From Anodontia alba (lineage: Eukaryota; Mollusca; Bivalvia; Lucinida; Lucinidae), in assembly GCA_964016985.1 (NCBI GenBank), contig OZ024833.1, positions 63,195,463 through 63,259,462 on the forward strand: 64,000 nucleotides of DNA, in the 5' to 3' direction. A program made the position numbers and the translations under genes. Below the pieces are notes generated by a model that was given only the letters and a program-made list of their open reading frames with translations, had not been told where the DNA came from and did not search any database. Below, in pieces: positions 47,926 through 59,270 of this stretch. Each line of letters begins with the position of its first letter. The first letter of the stretch is position 1.

Positions 47926-48130
47926 GGCATATGCGGGCAGCGAAGGCCCAGATCAGCCTGCGCATCCGCGCAGCCTGCGCATCTGCGCAGTCTAATCAAG
48001 GCCTTCGCTGTCCGTAAACAGAAATAATGTTTCCATGGAGATCAAATGCCCGGATGAGACTTTGTGCGCATGTTCAGAATGATCATGAATCCGACATTTT
48101 GCGCATGCTCGAATGCATTTTTTCTCTTGA
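47926..48130. mobile_element. FB3 element with duplicated core
   Basis: GCATATGCGGGCAGCGAAGG arm; the GCGCATCCGCGCAG core is duplicated as GCGCATCTGCGCAG; complement GGCCTTCGCTGTCCG; then TTTGTGCGCATGTTCAG and TTTTGCGCATGCTCG. Confidence 0.75.
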
Positions 48131-48292
48131 CAAGGCCCATCTCATGATTATTAAGGCTTACCACAAGAGACTGATTTCGCTACCAGAAGAGAAATTAGAA
48201 AATATTTTTTTTCTATAGGTACAGATAATTCATTTTTATGTAGTCAGTTTATTTCAGTAGACAAAATCCAGTCTATATCTAGGGTGCAATAA

Positions 48293-48496
48293 TACCGTAT
48301 TTACCTTATGTATTCGTACAGACAGGCTTGAGCACACAGTGAAGACCCAGATGAGACGCCGCATAACGCGGCGTCTCATCAGGGTCTACACTATTCGCCA
48401 CTCATCTAGTATTTTTGGACACAACATCGGGTAGTAAATTGTACTTGTTCAAATTTTAGAAGTTGAGTTGTCCGAATACTTAGGGTAAACACGGTA
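48293..48496. mobile_element. FB2 element, complete long form
   Basis: TACCGTATTTACCTTATGTA and TACTTAGGGTAAACACGGTA ends, hairpin core GAGACGCCGCATAACGCGGC, then the CTCATCTAG...TTGTTCAAATTTTAG interior. Best full copy, about 204 bp. Confidence 0.8.
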
Positions 48497-48724
48497 TTAC
48501 ATAAATCTTTAACCTGCTGAATTCAAACAGTAGCAGACAATATTTTTAAACAAATTTTCTCAGTTTGGACAGAAAAATGCGGCCTGACGTTTTGTTCAGT
48601 TTGTCTAAGTTTGACCGAAATATCAAGCATTTTTCGTCACCCATTTGTTAGCTGCTCCTTCTGCCAACAGAGTGCTAAAAGGCTATTTATTCTCTCACTG
48701 CCACAGGCGATAATAATAGGCTTT

Positions 48725-48784
48725 TGCAAACAGCATAGATCCAGATGAGACGACTCAATCTCGTCTGGATCTACGCTGTTTGAC
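48725..48784. repeat. FB2 hairpin, third core type
   Basis: TGCAAACAGCATAGATCCAG arm; core GAGACGACTCAATCTCGTC. Confidence 0.75.
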
Positions 48785-48934
48785 ATTCTGTCTTTCAACT
48801 GTACATATAAACGTCTTTCAAAAAAAAAAAAAAAATAGTTTGTTAAAATTAAAATAATAAAAAAGACGACATATGTCGTCTGAAATTTGGCACCGAAAGA
48901 GTTAAATGAGCAAACTTAGCTGTCAGGTAGAAAA

Positions 48935-49351
48935 TAGACTGACTCCAGTCTGCAGTGACAAAATATTTATTCTTATAATCCTGCTTGATACATCCATTTA
49001 AACAAAGCCACAATATCATGACTATCAAGACTGCACCCTGTGGGCACACAACGGTAAAATGACGTCGTATCAACGTCGATGCGACGTGATCACGTCGCAT
49101 CGACGTTGATACGACGTCATTTTGATGTTGTGTGCCTGCTGGGTGGTCACTTGTGACCAGCCTTAATAGTCACGCTATTACTTTGCTTTTATTTTAGTGG
49201 ATTAATTAGTGGATTATCAGAATTAAAAGAAAAATTACCCAGTCACTCGAGATAGGAGCCAGTCCAGGTAGAAAACTTTATTTTGGTTTTATTTTAGTAG
49301 ATTATCAAACAGGACTGTAAGAATAAATAGTCAGTCACTGGAGCCAGTCCA
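48935..49351. mobile_element. FB1 fold-back element carrying a nested FB7 and an extra arm
   Basis: Left arm starts TAGACTGACTCCAG; the centre is interrupted by an FB7 palindrome (49034-49146). The right arm ends at 49266 and a second right arm at 49351. GGTAGAAAA occurs before the left arm and after each right arm, three exact copies. Confidence 0.85.
49034..49146. mobile_element. FB7 CpG-rich palindrome nested in FB1
   Basis: Ends CACCCTGTGGGCACAC / GTGTGCCTGCTGGGTG. The core 49056-49123 is a perfect 68-bp palindrome made of ACGTCG-type words. It sits at the symmetry centre of the FB1 copy. Confidence 0.85.
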
Positions 49352-49360
49352 GGTAGAAAA

Positions 49361-50404
49361 CTGTACCTTTCGACATGTGTGCGCCCATCGAAGATTCAGA
49401 TCAGGCCGCGCAGTCTGATAAGCGCAGTCTGATCAGAGACTTCACTGTCCGCCTACAGAAACACTGGACACTTGGCTATCCAAAGACCCCCACCCCTCTT
49501 CCAGGGAGACTCTGATTATCTTCGCTAAGCGCACATGTTCAAAGTTACATGTCCTCACGCTGTGGAGGCGAATGCATTTTGGTCAGTGATTTCCCTTCGA
49601 GATGTATCCAGTCACTTTGGATCCACGGATAATGGGGTCAGGGGCCTTTTTCCATAGGCTTCAAGACATTGTAGCTTTTGGCTCAATTCTTCAGACATAA
49701 AACAAATATGTCTCATCTGTTACTGTCCAGTAGAGTTGGTGTTTTGCCCTTGGCTTCTGTATACTTTTTTACTAACTCCAGTCCTCAATACCAAATTGGT
49801 ACCATGTTCCCAATACCGATAAGGCGCATCATGATAGTTGCTATTATTTGAAGTATATGTAAAGCGAGGTTGCTTTCAAAACTTTTTTTTTAATATATGA
49901 TGAAAAACAAAAATGTAGAATTTCACTCTTTTTTTGTTTGCACCTAAATATTGCAAAAGGCTGTAAAATAGTTCAGCAGAGATACATATCCCACATGTCT
50001 TATGTTTCGTTTCGGTAAGACATGCTTGGAATATGTGTTCATTTTGACAAGCCTCGAAGTATAATTATACTTTTTAAGTATAACAGGTTGCACACAATCC
50101 TGTCATCTGTCTAGTTGCAGGAACAAGGCAGATTGAAAAGGGATTGTGAAAACATTGCTTATTCTAAAGAGAAATCTGCAAAACTGAAAGCAATGACAAT
50201 ACCAATACTTGTTAAGTATTAGGCTGCATTAGTGCTTTAAAAATTCTGCATATGTGAAAATCACATTTAGGTGTCTGAGACACACTTTTGTGTATAGTAA
50301 GCAAAATTCAAAATGTATTAGTTTTGGTGTCATGTTCTCTTCAGTGTTGTTTTTTTTTTTTTGTGTGTGCTTTGTTTTCATGTATTTAATGTTGTTTGAA
50401 AATA
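49361..50404. other. Region 5' of the LINE
   Basis: A partial FB3 copy at 49380-49455, then AT-rich DNA without open frames of note. No LINE ORF1 was found here. Confidence 0.55.
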
Positions 50405-50479
50405 TAAACCTGGCAACCCATGACCCCATCCCCTATTCTGCCCAGTATAGAATATCTGACCCAGCAATACATTTCTTCA

Positions 50480-53400
50480 ATGTCTGAACTGAAAGTATTG
50501 TCTTTCAACACACAAGGCCTGCAAGGACTTAATAAAAGAATAGATGTGTTTGAATACTTGAAAGATAACAAGTGTCATGTGTATTGCTTGCAGGATACAC
50601 ATTTCACTCAAGAAGATATTGAGAATTTAAATGACCAATGGGGGAAAAATTATATTCTAAGCAACTATAAGTCTAATTCCAGAGGCGTGGCCATTTTGAT
50701 AAGTAAAGATGTAGAATTTACCATACATCAACAACATACAGATGAGGGTGGAAATTATATAATACTAGATACCACAATATTTAATCAACGATTAACACTT
50801 ATAAATATTTATGCACCAAACACTGACTGTCCAAACTTCATCCAAATAATAGATAACTATATTGATAGATTAAATAATGACATGTTTATTCTGTGTGGTG
50901 ACTTTAACTGCATATTAGACCCTATACTTGATTGTGATAATTATAAGCACATTAATAATCCCAAAGCTAGAGATAAGGTTATAGAAATGATAAACACTAA
51001 AAACATGATAGATCCATTCAGAGAAATGTATCCTGATCTGAAAAGATTCATATGGAGAAAGAAAAACCCACTTAAACAAGCAAGGTTAGACTATTTCTTA
51101 ATCTCAGAAAATGTAATGCAGAGGGTTAAAAATAGTTTCATTGATATGGCATACCGATCGGACCATTCTATGATTACCCTAGTGATAAACTTAAATGATA
51201 TTGAATGTGGAAAATCCTATTGGAAGCACAATAACTCACTGCTTACAGATAAAGAGTACTTAAATATAATAAATAAACATATAGCAGCAATAAAGAAACA
51301 ATATGCAGTCCCAGTCTATAATTCTGAACAAATTGAAAATATACCAGATTCTGAAATCCAGTTTACTATAAATGATCAATTATTTTTAGAAGTTTTACTC
51401 ATGGAATTACGCGGACAATCCATTTCATATGCAAGCTTTAAACATAAAGAAAGAAACAAAGTAGAACAAACATTAATAGAAAATATAAGATCAATTGAAA
51501 ATAACCTGGAAGAAAATAAAATTGAAAATTTAGAAAACTTGAAAACGCAACTTAATGACATACGGCATGAGAAATTGAAAGGACATGTTATTCGATCAAG
51601 GGCAAAACATATTGACCAAGGGGAAAAACCAACAAAATACTTCTGTGGTCTGGAACAGCATAACTATATCTCTAAAACAATTAGTAAAATAGAAAAGGAA
51701 GATGGGAGCTTAGTTACAGATCAAAAAGAAATATTGAAGGAAACAGAATCTTTTTATAAATGTCTATATTCTAAGAAAAATAATGAATCAGAGCACATAG
51801 AATTATATTCTTATATTGACAGTGATGCAGTTACCAAACTAACAAATGTAGAATCTGAAAAACTGGAAGGTCTGCTTAGCTTGGCTGAAATTTCAGAAAC
51901 TTTGTTGAAAATGAAAAATGACAAAAGCCCAGGTATAAGTGGTTTTTCGGCAGATTTTTTTTAAAGTTTTTTGGAAACATTTAGGTCAGTTTGTTTTGAG
52001 ATCAATAAACTATGGTTATGCGATAGTAAAACTTTCAGAATCCCAAAGACAGGGCATAATAACATGCATACCAAAAGAAAATAAACCAAAACAATTTTTG
52101 AAAAATTGGCGACCCCTGACACTCCTTGACACTGTCTACAAAATAGCATCAGGAACAATAGCAAACAGGCTAAAACAGGTACTTGATAACATTATTTCAC
52201 GCGATCAAACAGGGTTTTTAAAAGGCAGATTTATAGGGGAGAATACTCGCTTAGTGTATGATATGTTACAGTATACAGAACAAAACAACATAACAGGATT
52301 GTTAATGCTTATAGATTTTGAAAAAAGCATTTGACTCCTTGTCCTGGTCCTTTATTCATAAAGCTCTGAAATTTCTCAATTTTGGAGAATCAGTAAGAAG
52401 GTGGGTTGAAGTTTTCTACTCTGACATAACATCATCAGTCATACAAAATGGTCATTTGTCATTTTTTTTCCAAATAGGTCGAGGCTGTCGCCAGGGTGAT
52501 CCTCTTTCTCCATACATTTTCATAATATGTGCTGAATTTTTAGCTAATAAAATAAGACTCAATAAAGATATTAAAGGAATCAAGATTGGAAATTCAGAAC
52601 ATAAGATTTCACAATATGCCGATGACACATCCATATTTCTTGATGGCTCAGATAATTCATTGAATGAACTTTTGAAAGAATTAGACTTCTTTGCAGCTAT
52701 ATCAGGCCTTAAGGTTAATTTTGACAAGACACAACTAGTATGGATTGGCGCTAAAAAATTTGACACTAGCTCTATCAAGACAAAATGGAAACTATTATGG
52801 GGTAAACAAACTTTTAAACTTTTGGGCATTAATTTCAATACAGACCTTACAAAAATGACTAAAGAAAACTATATGCCAAAAATTCAAACCTTAGAAAAGC
52901 AAATAAAGCAATGGGAAAAACGAAGATTAACTCCCTTAGGAAAAATAACAGCCATAAAAGTTTTAATGATACCTGCTTTCAATCATTTATTTATTACTCT
53001 ACCAAATCCAGAACAAGATATAATAGACAACATTAATGAGAAACTTTTTCGATTTTTATGGAATAATAAAGTGAAAATAAAGAGAAATATAGTTATTAAG
53101 CAGTATCTGGAAGGAGGGCTAAAAATGGTTAATTTAAATGCATTCATTGATGCTTTGAAGTTAACATGGATAAGAAGAATTTTCAATACAGACAGCAAAT
53201 GGCAGGACTTTATTAAATTACATATCGAATGTCAAAAATTAATAGGTTGTAGTGCACAGTACATTAAGAGAAGGATAGACAATATCAAAAATACATTCTG
53301 GGTTGATGTTTTAAACAGCTTCTTGAAATTCAATGATAAGTTGAAAATAACAGATGAAGAATCTGTCATAAAAAGCCCAATATTTCATAACAAACATATC

Positions 53401-54287
53401 CAGATTGATGGCAACACAATATTTTATGATAGTTGGTACAGAAATGGAGTGAGATTTGTAAATGACTTATTAAAGGAGAATGGCGAATTTTACAATATTC
53501 AAGAATTTTCAGAAATATATGGGATCAAAATGAACTATCTACAATACTGGGGAACACTGAATGCAATTAAAACCTACCTAAGAAAAGAGAAGATTGCATT
53601 AACTAAAAAGAGTCCGAATCCATTTATACCTAGCCATATATTGCCTATAAAACAAAACAAGCAGGGAGCTAGGAAAATGTATGACATCTTAAATACAAAT
53701 GATGAAATACCAACTGGAAAACAGTCATGGAATAAAAAATATAACTTTGAAGAGAAAGACTGGAAAACCATATATATGTTTCCCTTCAAAACAACAGCAT
53801 ACTCTCTTTTGCGTTGGTTCCAGGTAAGTCTAAATCATAACATATTAGTTACGAATAAATTGCTACACTATATGAAAATTAAAGAAGACTCTATTTGTAC
53901 CTTTTGTACACAAGAAGAAGAAACAATTACTCACCTATTATGGCAATGTAATGTAACTAAAGTGTTTTTGAATTTTGTCACAACTTGGTTGCAGAGTTTT
54001 AACATTTATATTGAATTGTCTGAAGAACTGTTTCTATTTGGCTTAGAAAAAGAACAAAGATTAACAAGTATCATGAAGTTTTTGTTACTATATACCAAAT
54101 ACTACATTTATTGCTGTAGATGTAATAAACAGCCACCAATTGTTACCGTATATAAAAAAGATTACATTTTATGTACAAAATTCATTTGCAAATAGCGCGT
54201 GAAAATAATAACTTGGAAACTTTCCTAGAGGAATGGAATCCATACCAACTGCTATTGAACGACATTAATAGTATTTCAGTAAACTGA
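50480..54287 (+). pseudogene. LINE ORF2: endonuclease-reverse transcriptase, three frameshifts
   Basis: Encodes the enzyme for target-primed reverse transcription. Likely start is the Met at 50480 (SELKVLSFNTQGL); an earlier in-frame ATG at 50420 exists. The endonuclease spans about residues 1-240 with FNTQGL, CLQDTHF (Asp where most relatives have Glu), SRGVAIL, NIYAPN, CGDFNC, RLDYFL and YRSDHSM. The reverse transcriptase follows with KSPGISGFSADF, WRPLTLLDTVYKI, IDFEK/AFDSLSW, GCRQGDPLSPYIF, QYADDTSIF and KLLGIN. Near the C terminus CTFCTQEEETITHLLWQC is the zinc-binding CCHC seen in L1/Tx1 proteins. The frame shifts at a T8 run (51955-51962), an A6 run (52321-52326) and an A6 run (54154-54159). 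The last shift cuts off a tail including LQIARENNNLETFLEEWNPY that stops at TGA 54285-54287. The shifts may be mutations or homopolymer sequencing errors. Confidence 0.88.
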
Positions 54288-54585
54288 AAATAAATGTATG
54301 ATATTATGTTAGAGCCAATCCATGCTACTTGAATAAATTTGTATTTCAATTATTATTTTTTTTTTCTGTGCTGGGCAGGACCCCCCTCCTCCACCCCCCC
54401 TCCCTCCTCCCCCCCTCACACACACTCCCCACCCCTTCCCTTTTGTTGCCAGGTTTAACAAAAAAGCCAGTGCATATCTTATATCTCATTATAAACATAT
54501 ATATTAAGAAGGATAGGAGATAGTATGAGAGATGTTGATATTTGTTATTCAACTGTATGTTTTTGATTGTATTGATATGTATTGG
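54288..54585 (+). other. LINE 3' UTR with C-rich tract
   Basis: Untranslated end of the LINE. It holds a T-run, then CTGGGCAG, a C-rich stretch (54379-54440) and GTTGCCAGGTTTA. The two flanking motifs are reverse complements of motifs at the LINE's 5' side (50438-50445 and 50405-50417). Confidence 0.6.
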
Positions 54586-54611
54586 AATAAAAAAAAAAAA
54601 AAAAAAAAAAG
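54586..54611 (+). terminator. LINE poly(A) signal and A-tract
   Basis: GGAATAAA runs straight into about 20 A residues, the usual 3' end of an L1-type copy. Host DNA resumes with GGACGTAGCCTGG. Confidence 0.7.
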
Positions 54612-55120
54612 GACGTAGCCTGGGTCCAAGCGTCAATATTATATTAAATCCATCAGATAATGTTAGCTGCATAATTAATTGTAATCCATAATCTTCTTTG
54701 CTAAATATTGTCATTTTTGACCAAGTTGAAAAATTGTCAAGAAATTTTAAAAGCAATTACTTTTGGTTATATAGACGGGATAAGCTGTTCTAATGCTCAT
54801 TATTATGAATTAATGATTCTAAACATATTCTTTTAGATATTCCAGCAAAAATTTGAGTATATTAGGCGAAGAAAACCAAGGCTATCACCTCCACCGAATG
54901 AGACAAAATGGCAGATTCCATAACATGTTAGGGTTTCTTTTGCCTGAAGAGTTCCATGGCGATCGTCCCTATAGTCGACTTTTGACCAAACAGTTGTACA
55001 TAGTTTTACTTGTCACGAATGAATATTCATGAGCACCTGGTCTCGCTTTAAGTTATCGGTGGTCTGTGTTTGTGGGTGGGTGGGTGAGAGATATCTTTTT
55101 TGTTGTTGTCTTCCCATCCA

Positions 55121-55219
55121 AGTTAGCATTCAACTTAAATCTACCTCTAACCGTTATCTACCCGACAGGATTCCTGTCGGACCGATAACCGTCTGATATA
55201 AATTTATGCAGAATGCTAA
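55121..55219. mobile_element. FB6 fold-back, diverged
   Basis: AGTTAGCATTCAAC ... GCAGAATGCTAAACT with centre CGACAGGATTCCTGTCGG. Confidence 0.7.
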
Positions 55220-55573
55220 ACTATTAAATAAACCAAGAAGTGCTTGATTTGTAGATTTTCATTAAACTCCAATATCGTCTAACATGTAATTGCTGTGACA
55301 GACCCCTGGGTAATCGACCGCTTATAACATGTAAAAATGCTAAATTCTTTTGTATTACAAATGTATTGACAGGTGTTTTGTTGAAGTACGGGAATAATTG
55401 CTATCTAATAATAACAGCGATATCGATAGAGCAGGGTTGTGATAATTGTCACGCTATTACTGTAATAATCGGTTATCATTCTATAATGTCATAAGCGACG
55501 CCAAGATGGCGGCACTTTATCACCAGCCACGTGTCTTTCGTACAGCATATGGAACTACAGATAGCAAACAACG

Positions 55574-55828
55574 ACGAATTAGCGCTTAGCCTGTCGGATA
55601 AAAAAATCTGCAGATGACAATTTTAAAGGCTTTCTTAAAAGTTTCCCATTTTCCCAGAAAATAGGGTTGAAATTTCATGCACTTACCCTACACTTGTCTC
55701 CCAAGGTCTTCATGAAAAATTGCATGAAATGTTAAACAATATTTGAAATTTTTCTAGATAAACGTAAGAAAATGTCATCCATTTGTCGTATGATAAATTT
55801 GTCTAGTGATTGCTAAAAGTTAAGGTTT
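55574..55828. repeat. FB5 fold-back, diverged
   Basis: CTGCAGATGACAATTTT ... ATTTGTCGTATGATAAATT; inner TTGAAATTTCATGCA and TTGCATGAAATGTTAAAC. Confidence 0.6.
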
Positions 55829-55939
55829 TTCGAACAACGAAAACTAACTACTGAAAACAGCAGATCAATAGTTGATTATTGTCATCACTCCTTTTCATTA
55901 CGAAAACACGCCTATTCAAATATACTGAAAAAAATTACC

Positions 55940-56100
55940 ACCAAAACGACGACATATTGAAATATGTTTCTTATTTTTCCCCTGAAAACAGGTTTTGATA
56001 ATTCATGCAAATTGTCTCTAATGGAGACAATTTGCATGAAATATCAAATCCTGTTTTATGGAGAAAATAAGGAAAATATCATCAATTTGTCGTTTAAAGG
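55940..56100. repeat. FB5 fold-back
   Basis: ACGACGACATATTGAAATAT ... AATTTGTCGTTT; perfect centre AATTGTCTCTAATGGAGACA. Confidence 0.8.
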
Positions 56101-57624
56101 TTTATTAGTTTAATTATTTGGTGGCAGTGCAATCAAAGCCGCTGATTTATTTTGCTCCAAACAGCAAATAAATAAATACATAAAATCATTAATAAATATT
56201 ACCCTTCCAATTATCTGTATTTGCTGAGATTATGCCCAATGCACAATACTTTCCTACGCCACATAAAAAAGAAAACAACAACAAAAAAAAAAAAAACATA
56301 ATACTTTCAAGAGAGAGTTAAATAAGCCATGAATCATGCATAATAGTTGCGCAATATATACTGACTAAAAAAAAAAAAAAAAAAAAAAACGCAAACCATA
56401 ATTGTCTTGCGTTATGTATATCAGCAACTGAATTGTCTATTCTTCGTGGTTTTGCACATATAGATAACTTTTATCGGAGAATCACTCTTAGTTTTCTTTT
56501 TATTGCATTTGTTTTTTTTTTTTTTGTTTTTTTTTTTTTTCTTATTTGGTAGTGTGTATGGGGGGAGGGGGTGAGGGAGGCGGCAGGGACGGATCCAGGA
56601 TTATTAAATAGGGGGCTCAAAACTTCCGAGGTGTTTGAATTGATCCAGTTACCCTAAGCATTAAAACAGAAAGGTCTGAGCAAACAGTATAGACCCAGAC
56701 ACGTTCCTAGCTAGTAAAATGATCTTGTTGAAATTTTAGAATTATAAGGTAAAGAGTAAGGTGAGCGACTATTCATTAGGTAATATACGGCATAACCCGA
56801 TTCGCCCCACATCCACCCACCCCGCTACTCCCTCCTCTGGATCCGTCCATGATGGGGATAATGGGGGATAGTATCGCTTGTATATATATTGTACAATTTA
56901 CCAGCAGACACTAAGAGATAATGAGTTGGTAATAAAAGTAAGCATCCGTTATCAACATAGCTTCAAGAAATTATATTCTAATGTTTCCGTCGTCGACCAG
57001 CGGCATACCGGCACCGCCATGTCTAGCGGGTGAAGATACAGAGACGATGACCGCAGAGTTAGCCACAGTTGTGGATAACAGTCCAGCAGGGAAAGAAATT
57101 AGCCGAGAGACAGAAAAACCTACATAACATTATCATAACTCATATGAATTTGAATAGTGAAGGTCCTGACCAGACTGGTCAGGATCTTCGCTGTTCTCTA
57201 TACTTATAAAGATTTTGATAAGTCTGCGTGAGTGTGCAGGCTGGTCTAAGCCTTCGTTGGTCGCCTGTGTCATTTCGTTGAATTTGTTATAGTCATTGTT
57301 CAATTTGGTATGTTCCTACTGGTATATTGGTAAGTAATCTGGACTCGGGCACAACTTATAACAAACAAATCATTAAAAAGAGCCATCATCTGTCGTCACA
57401 TTACCAAACCGAATATAGTAGGGGGTCAGAATGTGGTTAAAAGATTTAAATCTTAAAAGAAGGGAAATTATAGAAATTAGTGAAAAGTGGTGTAGACCAT
57501 ACAGGTAAGACAAGAACAGGAACAATGCCTCTAGATACTGGGGTTTTGTTGTTGTTGTTATTTATTTATTTATTTATTTATTTTTTCATTTCTTTATTAT
57601 TATCATTTATTATTATAATTATTA

Positions 57625-57676
<52 letters not shown>

Positions 57677-58007
57677 ATAGAACAGAACACAACTTTATTT
57701 GGTAATAAATCTCAGGCTAAGCATCTCAAGAGTAGAGTTATATATGTTATTTAAGGAGCCAAGCTAAGCAATGTCTGCGGGCAAATGCGGACAGCGAAGG
57801 CTGATATCTGCCTGCACAATCGTATCCGCTATCCGCTTACTGTCTCATCTAGACTTCGGACCTAATGTATATTTGGTCCGTCCAGACCGTTTAACCGCAC
57901 ATACTTTTTGTTCGACTGCCAAACAATCTCTATGTCTTATCTAGGTTTCGTCGTAATATGGAAAAAAAAAAAAAAAAAAAAAGGAGTGCTGAAGATACAA
58001 TTCAGCA
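56101..58007. other. AT-rich region with low-complexity DNA
   Basis: A and T homopolymers, (TTTA)n/(ATT)n, an FB3-like hairpin at 57165-57200 (GGTCCTGACCAGACTGGTCA) and otherwise nothing recognisable. Confidence 0.5.
57593..57675. repeat. (ATT)n microsatellite
   Basis: TTATTA array after a (TTTA)n stretch at 57559-57582. Confidence 0.95.
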
Positions 58008-58266
58008 TAGATTGGCTCCAGTCTCCAGTGACTAAATATTTATTCTTATAATCCTGTTTGATAATCCACCAAAATAAAACCAAAATAATATTATGACTAT
58101 AAAGGCTGGTCACTATATTTCAGCATCAGAGATACGGTTTAGTCTAGTGACCAACCTTTATAGTCATGATTTTGGTTTGGTTTTATTTTAGTGGATGTGG
58201 ATTAGCAAACTGGATAATAAGAATCGTGAAATAAATATTTAGTCACTAGAGACTGGAGCCAGTCTA
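58008..58266. mobile_element. FB1 fold-back element with 9-bp target duplication
   Basis: Arms TAGATTGGCTCCAG ... CTGGAGCCAGTCTA with a short unrelated spacer in the centre. Flanks AATTCAGCA and AATTCTGCA match at 8 of 9 bases. Confidence 0.85.
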
Positions 58267-58758
58267 AATTCTGCAGGGAACAGTGGAAGGAGCAAGACAG
58301 AGTGGAAGGCAGAATAAGCGGTGGTAAGACGGAATGGGCAGGTTTGGTGTTTGGCAGCGGAAGACAGCGGAAGGTGTAGAAGAATTATTGCGACACCATC
58401 AGTGGTGCCCAAACGACCTCCAATTAAGTTAAGGGACTGAAGTAAAGATGGAAGTATCGTTAAAGCAAACCCACCTACATGTGCATACCCACCACCATCT
58501 CTAATGCTGGTATCTATCATTTTATTATTTATAGGTTGCTTATAAACTAGGATTCTAACAATTTTAAGCTTGCTTTCAGGCCCAGAGCTATCAGACCCTA
58601 AGCTATATGTTATTTTATATTCTTACACATGTACTTCTACAAAAATAAAATAAAATAAATAAAATAGAATGTACTTCAACCACCCTGTCTCCTGGAAACT
58701 CTTCAGTGCAGTGACTGCATTTTTCAGCCAGATGAGTAAACAACTGTTCGGAAGACAA

Positions 58759-58942
58759 TAGACTGGCTTCAGTCTCGAGTGACTAAATCACTAAAATAAA
58801 ACCAAAGTAATATCATGACTATAAAGGCTGGTCACTAGTGACCAGCCTTTATAGTCATGATATTTGTTTGGTTTTATCTTATTGGATTATCAAACAGGAT
58901 TACGAGAGAAATATTTAGTCACTGGAGACTGGAGCCAGTCTA
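58759..58942. mobile_element. FB1 fold-back element, perfect 9-bp target duplication
   Basis: Inverted repeat with uninterrupted centre GGCTGGTCACTAGTGACCAG. Flanked by GGAAGACAA at 58750-58758 and 58943-58951. Confidence 0.9.
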
Positions 58943-59172
58943 GGAAGACAACCACATTGCTGGATGCAGGATATCTGGAAGAGGGTTCGAATCGGACAGT
59001 TTTAAGCAAACTATGCACAACTGTCTAATTAATTTTTGTTTAATACAGATAGAGACAACTTGAATGCAATTTCAAATCCTATTTTCTATGATAAATAAGA
59101 AAAATATAATTAGTTTGTCGTCTGCTGAATTAGCCAAGAGAGTAGTAAGGTTTAATCATGACACATGCGAGA

Positions 59173-59270
59173 TATAAACTCGCTCCAGTCTCCAGTAACA
59201 AAATATTTATTATTATAATCCTGTTTGATGCATCCACTAAAATAAAACCAAAATAAAGGCTGGTCACTAG
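59173..59270. repeat. FB1 left-half remnant
   Basis: CTCCAGTCTCCAGTAAC to AAAGGCTGGTCACTAG; no right arm. Confidence 0.7.

Larger units (their letters stand above)
50405..54611 (+). mobile_element. Non-LTR retrotransposon, L1/Tx1-like, near full ORF2
   Basis: A LINE with one long protein, a 3' UTR of about 320 bp and an A-tract directly after an AATAAA (54586-54611). Domain order (APE endonuclease, reverse transcriptase, CCHC) and motif spelling match the L1/Tx1 group. The 5' boundary is uncertain: no ORF1 was found, so the copy may be 5'-truncated or the family may be unusual. No target-site duplication of the sequence after the A-tract was found upstream by eye. The near-intact ORF indicates a young insertion. 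Confidence 0.85.

Noticed and set aside
16447..48784. Regularly recurring palindromes considered as a CRISPR array or tRNA-like genes
   Set aside because: Spacing is irregular over tens of kilobases, the units are hairpin MITEs with inverted ends, and the DNA is animal nuclear.
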